Notes: generated from the sequence alone by a model not told the origin. Shown: positions 51,971 to 60,824, counted from the stretch's first letter. The stretch: DNA of 64,000 nucleotides from HR10 sp964615335 (GCA_964615335.1 CAZTMT010000015.1:11919-75918); one strand, 5' to 3'. Translations and numbers: made by a program.

Positions 51971-52825
51971 TCAGAAGGTGCACAGTCGCCGCGAGGGCGC
52001 GGCCGACGTCCCACGACCCTGCTGAAAGCGCAAGGCCTCCGAGAGCGTGCGCACTCCGCGCTCCCGGAGTCGCTCGAGCACATGCAGGAAGATGTGAGCC
52101 GTCGCCCAGGCATCCGAACGCGCGCGATGCCAGACGTTCATCCGGACACCGACATGGCGGGCGACCGTCGGAAGCCGATGATTCGGCAACTCGGGGAAAA
52201 GGCGGCGGCTCAAGGCCAGTGTGCAGAGCAGCGGATCGTCCAGGGGACTTCCCCCGGCACGCTGCAGTTCGGCATTGAGAAAGGCCACATCGAACCGCGC
52301 ATTGTGCGCCACAAGAACGCGCGACCCGAGAAAGGCCCTGAGCGGCCAGGCGATCTCACGAAACCGCGGCGCACGCACAAGCATCGCCTCGGTGATCCCC
52401 GTCAGCCGAACGATCGCCGGGGGCAGTGCCCGCTCCGGATTCACGAGTGTGACAAACTCCTCCACAATGTGCGCGCGCTCGCCTTGGGTGACGACGCGAA
52501 ATGCGGCGACTTCGATCACGCGATCCACCTCTGCGCGCGATCCCGTCGTCTCGACGTCCACGACAACATATTCGCTTTCCGCGAGCGCTCGACTCTTCCC
52601 CCCATCCGGCACAAGCTCCAGGCGATCGTTCTCGCGCAGGATCAGTTGCGGATCGCTCGCAAAGAGGCGTCGCAGGAGCTGCCGCAGGAAAGGCACATGC
52701 GGATTCCGGAAGCAAAAGACCTCGCGTCCCAACGCCGCGAGCGAGACCGAGCCTCCGCGCGCTTGCACAAAGGCTTTGATTCGTTCGCGAATCGCTACAT
52801 CGCCGAGCTCAGGAGTCCTCGCCAT
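51971..52825 (-). CDS. DnaQ-like DEDDh 3'-5' exonuclease
   Basis: A 284-residue nuclease of the DnaQ superfamily. The first ~95 residues look like a winged-helix domain (AIRERIKAFVQARGGSVSL). VVVDVETTG supplies the first Asp and Glu, HNARFDVAFL the second Asp, and HRARSDAWATAHIF the His and last Asp, so the DEDDh set is complete. It resembles the epsilon-like exonucleases that stand apart from DNA polymerase. The start at 52825 is chosen because the upstream frame is Cys/Ser-rich and overlaps the promoter region of the divergent gene. Confidence 0.87.
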   Translation of the reverse strand: MARTPELGDVAIRERIKAFVQARGGSVSLAALGREVFCFRNPHVPFLRQLLRRLFASDPQLILRENDRLELVPDGGKSRALAESEYVVVDVETTGSRAEVDRVIEVAAFRVVTQGERAHIVEEFVTLVNPERALPPAIVRLTGITEAMLVRAPRFREIAWPLRAFLGSRVLVAHNARFDVAFLNAELQRAGGSPLDDPLLCTLALSRRLFPELPNHRLPTVARHVGVRMNVWHRARSDAWATAHIFLHVLERLRERGVRTLSEALRFQQGRGTSAAPSRRLCTF

Positions 52826-52979
52826 AGCCAGAGGGAGTGTAGCACAGAGGCCCCACGTTGAACAGCACGGCGCGAAAGAGCATGCCCCCCCACCTTGAGA
52901 TGCCGATCTTCGCGATGCTATACTCCAGAAGCATGCGCGAAGCGATCGCGACCGAGCGCACGACAAGGGGAGGAGGAGG

Positions 52980-53906
52980 ATGAAAGCGCTCGATCTGTTC
53001 GCGAGGACGCTTGTCCTGGGGCTCGCCCTCGCCTACTCGACTCCCGCTCAGTCCTGGGAAGTACGACGCCTGGGATTCACGCAGAACTTCAACGCCATCC
53101 ACTTCCCGACCAAAGAGCACGGATGGATCGTCGGCGACGAGGGGTTGATCCTTCATACTGCGGATCGCGGCGTGAGCTGGCAGGTTCAAACCTCCAGTGC
53201 GCGCACGAACCTGAACGATGTCTTCTTCATCACCAAGAAGAAGGGGTGGATCGTCGGCGATCACGGCGTGATCCTCATGACCACCGACGGAGGACAACGC
53301 TGGGCTTCGGTCGCGAGCGTCGTCCAGGAGGACCTCTACAGCGTCTGGTTTCACAACGAGAAGCGCGGATGGATCGTGGGCGCCGAAGGCGTCATCCTCG
53401 CGACCGACGATGGCGGGCGGAGCTGGACCCGCCAGATCAGCGGCACCGATGAGTATCTCTACCATTTGCATTTCCAGAACGAGAATCTGGGCTGGGTCGT
53501 GGGCTCTCGGGGGACGATTCTTCATACGGAGAACGGGGGGAGGAATTGGCTCAAGCAATCCAGCGGGACATCGCTGGATTTGTTCCGCGTCTTCTTTCGA
53601 GACCGGAAGCGGGGATGGATCACGGGCTCGCGCGGGCTGATTCTGCACACGACCGATGGAGGGAAGACCTGGACGCCTATCCCCAGCGGCGTGCAGAAGA
53701 TTCTGCTGGGCATAGCCTTCTGGAAGAAAGAGGGATGGATCGTGGGATGGGACGGAACGATCCTTCACTCCACCGATGAGGGGAAGACGTGGACTCCTGT
53801 CTCCGTCCCGACAGAAGAACGGATCTACGCCGTCGCCCTGCGCGATGAGCGCGAGGGATTCGCCATCGGGCGCAAGGGGTTGCTTCTGGTGTACCGCCGC
53901 CCCTGA
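52980..53906 (+). CDS. Ycf48-like seven-bladed beta-propeller protein
   Basis: A 308-residue exported protein; the signal peptide ends near STPAQS (residue 24). Seven repeats of a GWIVG...GxILxTxDGGxxW pattern follow at intervals of about 40 residues, the first at KEHGWIVGDEGLILHTADRG and the last degenerate before YRRP. This is the repeat of Ycf48/HCF136, which assists photosystem II assembly in phototrophs. No photosynthesis gene is near, so a general periplasmic assembly role is more likely. It is transcribed alone, divergent from the exonuclease, with GGGGAGGAGGATG at its start. Confidence 0.87.
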   Translation: MKALDLFARTLVLGLALAYSTPAQSWEVRRLGFTQNFNAIHFPTKEHGWIVGDEGLILHTADRGVSWQVQTSSARTNLNDVFFITKKKGWIVGDHGVILMTTDGGQRWASVASVVQEDLYSVWFHNEKRGWIVGAEGVILATDDGGRSWTRQISGTDEYLYHLHFQNENLGWVVGSRGTILHTENGGRNWLKQSSGTSLDLFRVFFRDRKRGWITGSRGLILHTTDGGKTWTPIPSGVQKILLGIAFWKKEGWIVGWDGTILHSTDEGKTWTPVSVPTEERIYAVALRDEREGFAIGRKGLLLVYRRP

Positions 53907-53916
53907 CGTCGCTCTC

Positions 53917-54402
53917 TCAGATGTCTAGATAGACCTGAGCGACCCACAGCCCCTCGGTCCTCTCGACGTCGGAAACCAGGACCTGCTTCGAAGAGGATTG
54001 AAACTCGACCTTCAGTTGATGCAACGTCGCCGCCTTGACGTAAATCCGCCCTTCGTGCCGGGAGGGATCGAAGGGTTCCCCCGGCAGGCGAGCCCGCACG
54101 TGCTCGGATGAGAGCTGCTCAACGCGGACGTCGGCGAAGGCCAACTTTTCGGCGTCAAAAAGATAGAGGATTTCGTTGAAGAGGTCCACAAGCAGATATT
54201 CGTACCCTTGAGCCCAAGCTTCCACCTCTCGTTCCAGGCGCTGCGCGACTGTCGCCGGATCGTACATGAGATGCAAGAGGGCGCGAACAGCCTGCTCGAA
54301 CATCTCCTCAGGTGTTCGCCCCCACGCGCGGATGCCGATGTCCGCCGTATGGTCGAGAATTTCAAAGCCAGCTTCCACAGGATGTCTTCCTCCGCTCGAC
54401 AT
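53917..54402 (-). CDS. Archease
   Basis: A 161-residue protein of the archease family, the activator of the RtcB RNA ligase. FEILDHTADIGIRAWGRT at the N terminus carries the conserved His/Asp, LLVDLFNEILYLFDAE is the helix core, and EGRIYVKAATLHQLKVE and VYLDI at the end are typical. The Met at 54402 gives a near-normal length; the longer frame from 54441 adds 13 residues. No rtcB is in the window. It converges with the Ycf48-like gene at 10 bases. Confidence 0.9.
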   Translation of the reverse strand: MSSGGRHPVEAGFEILDHTADIGIRAWGRTPEEMFEQAVRALLHLMYDPATVAQRLEREVEAWAQGYEYLLVDLFNEILYLFDAEKLAFADVRVEQLSSEHVRARLPGEPFDPSRHEGRIYVKAATLHQLKVEFQSSSKQVLVSDVERTEGLWVAQVYLDI

Positions 54403-54485
54403 CCCGGTTGGGGACCTCTTTGGATCGAGATCTTCACACATCGTGTGGAGGGCTCAGGATTGGCGCGGGAAAGAGTCCGACGCGC

Positions 54486-55454
54486 TCACGCCGGGAGCAT
54501 CGGGACCAGTCCCAGGGCTTCCTGCAGCTTCCGTATGACCCGGCGCTCGACTTCCGGCAGCGGCCCTTCGAGCGCACATCCGGAAGCATTCCGATGTCCT
54601 CCGCCGCCAAAAGCGCTCGCGATCTTGGAGACATTGATGGCTCCCTTGGAACGCAGCGATGTCCGATAGCGTCCCGGAGCGACTTCCTTGAAGAGGGCGA
54701 CGACTTCGACCCCTTCGATCGAGAGGGGGTAATTCACCAAGCCCTCGCTATCTTCCTCGCCAGCCCCGGCCTGCTCGAGCATCTGCTGCGTCATCACCAT
54801 CCAAGCGATCCGCCCGCTCTCGTCACGTCGAAGGGTCGAGAGCACAAGCCCCATGAGCTTCACCTTGCCGAACGGCTGATTGTAAAAGAGCATGCGCGCG
54901 ATCTCGGCCGGATTCGCTCCGTGAGCGACCAGCTCGCGCGCGACCTTGAACGTGCGCTCGGTCGTGTTGGAGAACTGAAACGATCCCGTATCGGCCAAAA
55001 TGGCCGCGTAGACGCAGGAAGCGACCGCCGGCGTCACGCGCACACCCAGGGCCTTGCAGAGATTGTAGATCATCTCCCCGACCGCCGAGGCCGTCGAATC
55101 AATCCAATTGATGTCTCCAAAAAGCTCGGTCGTCGCGTGATGATCAATATTCACGAGGAACTGTTTCTCCAGATCGAGCAAGCCCGGTCGCTCGATGTCG
55201 CTACACTCGATGACGAAGACGGCATCGTAGCGCTTGTCCAGCCGAGTGAGCTGAAGGATGCGGTCAGCTCCCGGCAGTTCCCGATACGCGCGCGGAATCG
55301 GATCGCGCATGACGACGGTGACGTCTTTCCCGAGACTCTCCAGGATATGCATCAGGGCGAGCGAGGACCCGAGCCCATCCCCATCCGGCCGCGCGTGCGA
55401 GGTGATGGCGAAACAGTGCTGCGATTCGATCAACTCGACGACCTGGCTGAGCAT
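54486..55454 (-). CDS. nrnA: NrnA-type DHH family oligoribonuclease/pAp phosphatase
   Basis: Degrades very short RNAs and 3'-phosphoadenosine 5'-phosphate. ITSHARPDGDGLGSSLAL has the first metal motif, VFVIECSDIERPG and NIDHHATTELFGD hold the DHH box, and the DHHA1 domain ends with AFGGGGHRNASGC. 322 residues is normal. The start is the ATG at 55452-55454, after which the protein begins MLSQVVELIESQ; the long upstream frame is a shadow overlapping the rightward gene at 55578. Confidence 0.9.
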   Translation of the reverse strand: MLSQVVELIESQHCFAITSHARPDGDGLGSSLALMHILESLGKDVTVVMRDPIPRAYRELPGADRILQLTRLDKRYDAVFVIECSDIERPGLLDLEKQFLVNIDHHATTELFGDINWIDSTASAVGEMIYNLCKALGVRVTPAVASCVYAAILADTGSFQFSNTTERTFKVARELVAHGANPAEIARMLFYNQPFGKVKLMGLVLSTLRRDESGRIAWMVMTQQMLEQAGAGEEDSEGLVNYPLSIEGVEVVALFKEVAPGRYRTSLRSKGAINVSKIASAFGGGGHRNASGCALEGPLPEVERRVIRKLQEALGLVPMLPA

Positions 55455-55577
55455 ATGCGCGAACCTTGCAATTATAATGGCCCCGCTCTCTCCGTCAAGG
55501 GCGCGAAACCGGCGGCCTGCCTCCGCACAATCCCCGTCTGTTGTCCCATGCGACCAAAGGCGCGTAGAATATCTTCG

Positions 55578-55931
55578 ATGACGGAGGCACGGAGCGATTC
55601 GGAAGCGGCTCTCCAAGTGGGGGAGTTCTCCCCTGACCCGCCCTCGGACATTGTCCCGAGGGGCCAGACCCAAGAGCCCCTGCAGGCTCCCCGAACCCGG
55701 AGGTTCCTCCCTGAGGAGATCCGGCGCTGGCTCCAGGGTCACAGGGAGGCGGAGAAACGAATCGCCCGAGAGCGCCTCCGGTGGCTGCGATCTCTTCGGA
55801 AGGAGGAAGCTCTTGAGCTGTATCGGAACCTGTTGATCTGCTGGCCCCGGCGCCACGAGAACCGTCCCTCACCACTCCTTTGGTCCATGCGGAAAGCAAC
55901 GCAAAAGCTTCAGGAGCGATACGGGCGATGA
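55578..55931 (+). CDS. Small unknown protein coupled to a nucleotidyltransferase remnant
   Basis: A 117-residue protein with no recognised family. A Pro/Glu-rich first third is followed by a charged helical part (FLPEEIRRWLQGHREAEKRIAR, KEEALELYRNLL) and a basic C terminus. Its stop shares ATGA with the start of the nucleotidyltransferase-like fragment at 55928, so the two were co-translated. Similar small partners precede AbiEii/MNT-type genes, which suggests a toxin-antitoxin or defence pair, now broken. The start at 55578 is the first ATG that gives this frame. Confidence 0.55.
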   Translation: MTEARSDSEAALQVGEFSPDPPSDIVPRGQTQEPLQAPRTRRFLPEEIRRWLQGHREAEKRIARERLRWLRSLRKEEALELYRNLLICWPRRHENRPSPLLWSMRKATQKLQERYGR

Positions 55932-56080
55932 GCGTGTTTAGGGCTGCTCAGCAGATCGCTTCTTTCATGGAAGCCCAGCAGGTCCCCTATGCCTTCATCG
56001 GAGGATTGGCTCTGCCGCATTGGGGCGAACCGCGTTTCACGCGGGACGCAACCTTTATAAAGGCGGAGAGCAGAGAGTGA
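55928..56080 (+). pseudogene. Truncated AbiEii/MNT-type nucleotidyltransferase
   Basis: The 50 codons read AQQIASFMEAQQVPYAFIGG and then LALPHWGEPRFTRDAT, which is the N-terminal start of nucleotidyltransferases that carry the GG...DA metal motif. The frame breaks right after TRDAT, where the second acidic residues should follow. From about 56050 the sequence no longer resembles the family. It is probably a remnant left by a deletion or insertion. Confidence 0.7.
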
Positions 56081-56112
56081 ATGCACTATGGCCTCAGCTC
56101 ACTGCTCTCCGC
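56063..56112. other. Inverted repeat at the break of the nucleotidyltransferase gene
   Basis: Left arm GCGGAGAGCAGAGAG (56063-56077) and right arm CTCACTGCTCTCCGC (56098-56112) pair with one mismatch around a 20-base loop, exactly where the 55928 reading frame loses its match. A perfect 18-bp palindrome, TTGCTCGCTAGCGAGCAA, follows at 56157-56174 across the stop codon of the leftward cytochrome gene. These could be terminators or scars of an insertion. Confidence 0.5.
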
Positions 56113-56163
56113 TCTAAGCCTGCGAGAGCTAAGGGCTTTGAGTCGCACGACCAACCTTGCTCG

Positions 56164-57189
56164 CTAGCGAGCAAATCGCAGCTCGTTCACCCCAGTCTGG
56201 AAGGCATGGCGCACCTGAGCGTTGTCGAACACCGCTACACCGAAGAAATAGCTTTTCGACAGATCGCTGAACTGCACGTCGAACGGACTGCCTGTGATGA
56301 GCTTACGCGCTATCTCTAGGGTCCACACCCCATCCTTCCAAACGCCCTTGCCGGTGATGTCACCTCGATCCCCCTGGAAGTGACTGACGAGGATTCCAGC
56401 TACTTCATCGCCAGGAGCATAAGTGTCCACAAAAGGCTTCTTAGCGACATCGTAAATCCAATAGGGAGGAGCTGGTTGGTCTTCAGAAGTGAAGGCTGGT
56501 GCTGTTCGCTCCGCGTTCACGTTGTCGCGGTATCCGCCGAGGAATCTCGGATCGCTGTGCCGCCCCGCTTCAGGCGCGCTCACCGGATCATAGCGCGTGT
56601 GGTCAACATACTGATCATCCACCTGATTGACCGGATTGGTGCGCACAGCTTTCCAGTGCCAGATGTCGCCAATCTCACCAGCAGTCGCTGTGTATTTGTT
56701 GCCGTAGGGCTTGCCTTCGCCCAGATGGCAAGTGACAAAGCAACCCGCGCCTTCATTGAATCCCCGGATCGAGTCGTTGATGTTCCAGATGAAAGCGAAC
56801 TTATCTTCATAGTAGACGTTCTCATCGCCCGGACCCGCACTCGGATCTCTGAGCTGCCGCCAGGTCCCATCGGCTTGCTTTTGCCAGGGGAACCGCCGGA
56901 GGCTCTCGGTCGGATCGGACCACTGGACGAGGAAGTAAATGGAATCGCTCGTGTAGACAGACTTGAGAGTCACCAAGGTGCTGCCCATATTGGCGCCACC
57001 GAAGACCTGAACCTGAAGTGCCGGAGCTTGGTCCCACAGAGCTTCAGCCACACCGTCGATGGTAGGCCCTCGATCAACCTTGACAGCCGTGAGGAGATTG
57101 GTCGTTTGGGGCGCTGTTCGCACCACATGGAGCACTACAAAACCTATAATCACGACAACGGTGAAGCGAATCCACTTTTCTTTACCCAT
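56164..57189 (-). CDS. Ethylbenzene-dehydrogenase-like c-haem protein with CxxxCH
   Basis: A 341-residue protein anchored by an N-terminal membrane segment (about 9-27). It resembles the EB_dh family of haem-binding subunits: TAVKVDRGPTIDGVAEALW, VYTSDSIYFLVQWSDPTES and EDKFAFIWNINDS match the beta-sandwich. GCFVTCHLGEG contains C-x3-C-H (152-157 from the upstream Met), a non-standard c-haem motif. The ATG at 57189 has AAGGAGG six bases upstream; an ATG two codons earlier touches that site. Codon use looks less GC-rich than in neighbouring genes. It may be a membrane-bound electron carrier; its redox partner is not in view. Confidence 0.8.
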   Translation of the reverse strand: MGKEKWIRFTVVVIIGFVVLHVVRTAPQTTNLLTAVKVDRGPTIDGVAEALWDQAPALQVQVFGGANMGSTLVTLKSVYTSDSIYFLVQWSDPTESLRRFPWQKQADGTWRQLRDPSAGPGDENVYYEDKFAFIWNINDSIRGFNEGAGCFVTCHLGEGKPYGNKYTATAGEIGDIWHWKAVRTNPVNQVDDQYVDHTRYDPVSAPEAGRHSDPRFLGGYRDNVNAERTAPAFTSEDQPAPPYWIYDVAKKPFVDTYAPGDEVAGILVSHFQGDRGDITGKGVWKDGVWTLEIARKLITGSPFDVQFSDLSKSYFFGVAVFDNAQVRHAFQTGVNELRFAR

Positions 57190-57210
57190 ACTCATCCTCC
57201 TTAACTGAGA

Positions 57211-57415
57211 TCAAACTTCGCAGTTATTCCATCCGGCCGACGCGAAAAGGATAAAGGTCAAGTACTCTCGATGGAGTTGAAGCCAGGCCTGTGTGAGCGC
57301 AAGCAGCCCCTCATAGAAGGGGTCTGGGTCGAAGGCTTGCACGTCGCAGCATGTCTATCCAGTCCAGGTCATCACGCAGGCGCGCAAGAACATCTCTTAT
57401 GGCCACTTGGACCAT
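57211..57415 (-). pseudogene. Probable broken small gene before the cytochrome gene
   Basis: From an ATG at 57415 with AAGGAGG ahead of it, the frame reads MVQVAIRDVLARLRDDLDWI and stops after 34 codons. One base over, a protein-like frame continues as AFDPDPFYEGLLALTQAWLQ and onward to a stop at 57211. A frameshift near 57345 would join them into a protein of about 68 residues. A GTG-started 45-codon ORF in the second frame is the other reading. No family was recognised. Confidence 0.4.
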
Positions 57416-57839
57416 GATCGAAGCCTCCTTCCTTCGAAACTGTGCGCCATTTTTTGTAGCAAGTGGCGTGCCGGGCTCTTTCTCAGAAGGCTCCCCTTGA
57501 GCATGTCATTGACGTAACTTAACTTTCTGCCTCAGGAGTCCGCAGCCCGTCCGTGGGACTTGGGGAAAATCGCACCGGAGAGGGTGAAATCTCCCGGCCC
57601 GTGTGACCGTATGTTGCGGAACGGCAGAACCGACCGACGCAGGAAAACGATCCGCTCCGGTTCGGAGCGAAAAGCTGCGCGCCCAGTGCACACTCCCCTG
57701 GCTCAAGCGGTGTTCATCCAGCGGCCACCACGACGGAATTCTCAACCATCAGGACGATGAGGGACCACCCGGGCAAGCCCCGAGCGGATTGATCCCCACG
57801 GGATCCGCTTGTACGTCTCCGTCAGCGCCGCATTCATTT
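57416..57839. other. Intergenic gap with one tiny coupled ORF
   Basis: 424 bases upstream of the broken small gene. A 33-codon frame at 57742-57843 on the - strand (MKMNAALTETYKRIPWG...) starts at an ATGA overlap with the comEC stop behind CAGGAGAA. It faintly recalls the N terminus of HicB antitoxins but is too short to call. No repeat unit or tRNA was seen. Confidence 0.4.
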
Positions 57840-60824
57840 TCATTTCTCCTGCAGCAGGCGAAAGCGAACAGTCCGGCCATCAGTCAGCAGGGTGATCATC
57901 CCCTGCTGTCCCGTATGGAAGAGCGAGATGCCCCGCTGCTCGTACCTCTGCCGGACTTCAGGATGTGGATACCGAAAGCGCCCACCGGCCGTCGGATCGG
58001 ATGCCGAGATGATCGCCCACCGAGGCCGAACCAGATCCAGAAAAGGCTCAGAGCTGCTCGTTCGGCTCCCGTGATGCGGGACTTTCAAGACGGCGCTTCG
58101 CAGCTCCCAGCCCGAGCGCAAGAGCGCCTCTTCAGCCGCGCGCTCGATGTCACCAGTGAGCAGGACGGAGACCTCTCCATACTGGAGCCGCAGGACCAGC
58201 GAATCGCGGTTCTCCCACATTTCCGGTTCCGATTCCCTCGATGGTGGCCAGAGGATGGTCAGCGTGGCTTCTCCAATCCTCAGGCGATCGCCCTGCATGA
58301 GTCTCACCGTGGGAATCTGTCGTCTGCGAACTTCCTGCATGAATTCCGCAAAAAGGGGATCCCCTGTAGGACTCCGCCCCAGGAGCACGCGCCCGACCTC
58401 GAAATTCCGCAGAACGTCCAGAAACCCGCGCAGATGATCGGCATCGGCATGCGTCGGGACGAGATAATCAATGCGCCGAAGGCCTCGCGCCCAGAGGAAA
58501 TTGGAGACGACGATTTCCCCAACAGACGGGCGATCTTCTTCAATGAACTCCGACTCGCCTCCGAAGGCCTCCTGTTCTGCGGCGAGCGCGCCAGGGGAGC
58601 CCCCCATCGTGGAGTTCCCGCCCGAAGCGGCGTCGGATGCTCTCTGTGCCGCAGAAGGAAAAGGTCCCAGCTCTCCGCCGGCATCCAGAAGCATCGTCGT
58701 TCCATTGGGGAATTCGATGAGCATCGCATCTCCGTGCCCGACATCCAGGAAATGGAGCGCAAGCCATCCCTCCGGACCCGCAGGCCTGAATGGATGTGTG
58801 ATGAGAAGCCAAAGACACAGAATGAACAGAAGCGCGACTCCCGCGGCTGCCGGCGCACGAAGAAGCACGGGACGCCGAGGCGCAGACGTCCGCCGAGCAC
58901 GAACAGGTGCTGACATCTCTGAAGGGGGAGCGAGCGGATTCCAGGCGTGAAGCCTATAGGCGAAGTACAAAAGCGCCATCCAATAAGCGAGGTACACGAG
59001 CGCGCCTGAACCCGACAGGTCTGGAACGCGAAAGCTCGCCCCGGGGAGGCGCAGGGCCAGTTCAGAGCTGGAGATCGCCAGATGCGTGATCTTGCGCCCC
59101 AGCTCGGCCACAGTCATCGCCCACGGCATATTCAGAAGCGAGATCGCCCAGGCCAGCACGGCCACAAGACTCAGAAGCGCAACGAGCACACTGAGCAGCA
59201 CATTCAACAAGATGCCGATGACGGTCACCCGATGGAAGTATTCGATCTGCAGGGGCAATACCGCCAGTTGAACTACAAGCGAGACAAGCGCTCCGCCGGC
59301 AATGGCGCGCACGAGCGGTTGCACGCGGAATTGATTGAGCGCGCGGGCCAGCTCGGATTTCTCCAAGCGAAAGCGGATCGGCGAAGTCGCCTGCTCGCGC
59401 TGAAACGCACGTTCGTTCCAAAAGAGACATTCGGCGAATCGGCGCACGAACTCCGGACCGCTCGGAGGATATGGAGATGCGGGCGTTGGCCGCCACGCTC
59501 CCACAGCCTGTAAGCGCGCCAGAAGAGGAGCGACCAAAAGGGCCAGGCTGCCCGTCGCCAGAAAGGAGAGCTGAAACGAGGGAGAGAAGAGCTGCCGGGG
59601 ATCAACGACGAGCAAAACCAAAGCGGCGATTCCCAGGCTATTGGCCGCCGGAGCCCGCCGAAACAGGAGCATGCCTCCCAAAAGCGCCATCACCATGACG
59701 GTTGCGCGCCAGACGGGAGGCTCGTTCCCGATCAAAAGCGCATACCCCAATATGGGCAAGGCTGTGCCGAGCACCCGCCCCAGAGGTCTCCGCGTGAACC
59801 AGCAGATAATCCCCCAGATCGCTCCGGCCAGAAGCCCCACCTGCCATCCCGAGATGACCAGAAGATGAAACGTCCCTCCGGCGCGAAAGGCTTCGGCTGC
59901 GCGCGCATCGAGGAAATGTCGGTTCCCCAAAAGGAGAGCCTGCACCAAACCCGCCGTCCGCGGTCCGGCCCGCTCGAACACGCGATCGAGATCCCTCCCC
60001 CACATCTCCCGGACATCGGAGAGAAGAGCGAGAATCCGATCGCCGAGCGCCCGCCCGAAACGAATCACTCGGCGCACGCTCTCTCGAAAGAGACTCGGCC
60101 GGGAACGCCGATTCTCGGGGCAGTCGGCCGCATGGGCGATCGCCTGCAAAGGAGAGGACTCAAGCGGCTCGAGCAGAAGCGGGCTCTTGCTCACAGCCGC
60201 CAGATCATAGCCGCGCCACTCCAGATACTCATCGTAATCCGGCGAGCCGGGATTGCGATACCGCTCCGGCCTGCTGATCCGAACAAGCGCGTGAAGGCGC
60301 CTCCCGTAGCGGAGACCCAAGCTCTCGAACGCGGCGCGCGCCGGCTCATCGGGCAGAAGAACCATCACGCGCAACCGCCCTCGTGTACAATATGTGTTCC
60401 CGAACGCCATGACGTGCTCGGCCTCGACGTCCAGATAGACCCTCCCCGGCGCGCGCTCGACGGGGGCGACCAGGCGCCCGATCACCCGCGCCGATTCCCC
60501 GGCTGCCAGAAGGCCGCGCTCATAAAGGGCGCGAAGGCCAGTGGGAGAGAACCGCGTCTGCACAACGTGAAGGTGAAAGACTCCCGCCAAAGCGTATCCC
60601 AAGAGAATCAAGGGGATGAACGCGCGCCTCTGCCGCAGAGCGAGACCGAGAAATCCAACCCCAGCGGTCACGAGGCCCCAGAGAACGGGATTCGGAGGGA
60701 GGAATCGGCCCAGAGCGATCCCCGCGGCGAAGGCAGACGCCAGAAAGAACGCGGGGTGAAACCGCGGGTGAAGAGGCACGAAGTCAGAGGACCCGACGCG
60801 TGGTTCTGCCGGCCACGGACCCAT
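57840..60824 (-). CDS. comEC: ComEC/Rec2 DNA-uptake channel protein
   Basis: Forms the inner-membrane channel for single-stranded DNA in natural transformation. The 994 residues have N-terminal membrane helices and a soluble OB-like region with VYLDVEAEHVMAFGN. The competence domain follows, with FHLLVISGWQVGLLAGAIW and many membrane segments to about 620. The metallo-beta-lactamase domain has HFLDVGHGDAMLIEF, VPTHADADHLRG and VPHHGSRTS, the metal-binding histidines and aspartates. Its ATG directly follows the helicase stop (TGAATG), so both are co-transcribed. Confidence 0.92.
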   Translation of the reverse strand: MGPWPAEPRVGSSDFVPLHPRFHPAFFLASAFAAGIALGRFLPPNPVLWGLVTAGVGFLGLALRQRRAFIPLILLGYALAGVFHLHVVQTRFSPTGLRALYERGLLAAGESARVIGRLVAPVERAPGRVYLDVEAEHVMAFGNTYCTRGRLRVMVLLPDEPARAAFESLGLRYGRRLHALVRISRPERYRNPGSPDYDEYLEWRGYDLAAVSKSPLLLEPLESSPLQAIAHAADCPENRRSRPSLFRESVRRVIRFGRALGDRILALLSDVREMWGRDLDRVFERAGPRTAGLVQALLLGNRHFLDARAAEAFRAGGTFHLLVISGWQVGLLAGAIWGIICWFTRRPLGRVLGTALPILGYALLIGNEPPVWRATVMVMALLGGMLLFRRAPAANSLGIAALVLLVVDPRQLFSPSFQLSFLATGSLALLVAPLLARLQAVGAWRPTPASPYPPSGPEFVRRFAECLFWNERAFQREQATSPIRFRLEKSELARALNQFRVQPLVRAIAGGALVSLVVQLAVLPLQIEYFHRVTVIGILLNVLLSVLVALLSLVAVLAWAISLLNMPWAMTVAELGRKITHLAISSSELALRLPGASFRVPDLSGSGALVYLAYWMALLYFAYRLHAWNPLAPPSEMSAPVRARRTSAPRRPVLLRAPAAAGVALLFILCLWLLITHPFRPAGPEGWLALHFLDVGHGDAMLIEFPNGTTMLLDAGGELGPFPSAAQRASDAASGGNSTMGGSPGALAAEQEAFGGESEFIEEDRPSVGEIVVSNFLWARGLRRIDYLVPTHADADHLRGFLDVLRNFEVGRVLLGRSPTGDPLFAEFMQEVRRRQIPTVRLMQGDRLRIGEATLTILWPPSRESEPEMWENRDSLVLRLQYGEVSVLLTGDIERAAEEALLRSGWELRSAVLKVPHHGSRTSSSEPFLDLVRPRWAIISASDPTAGGRFRYPHPEVRQRYEQRGISLFHTGQQGMITLLTDGRTVRFRLLQEK

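Noticed and set aside
54312..55577. 539-codon rightward frame antisense to archease and nrnA
   Set aside because: Only its last 117 codons (from 55578) lie outside well-supported leftward genes; the rest is a shadow.
57742..57843. HicB-like antitoxin gene after comEC
   Set aside because: Only 33 codons and a faint N-terminal likeness; no hicA-like gene is next to it.
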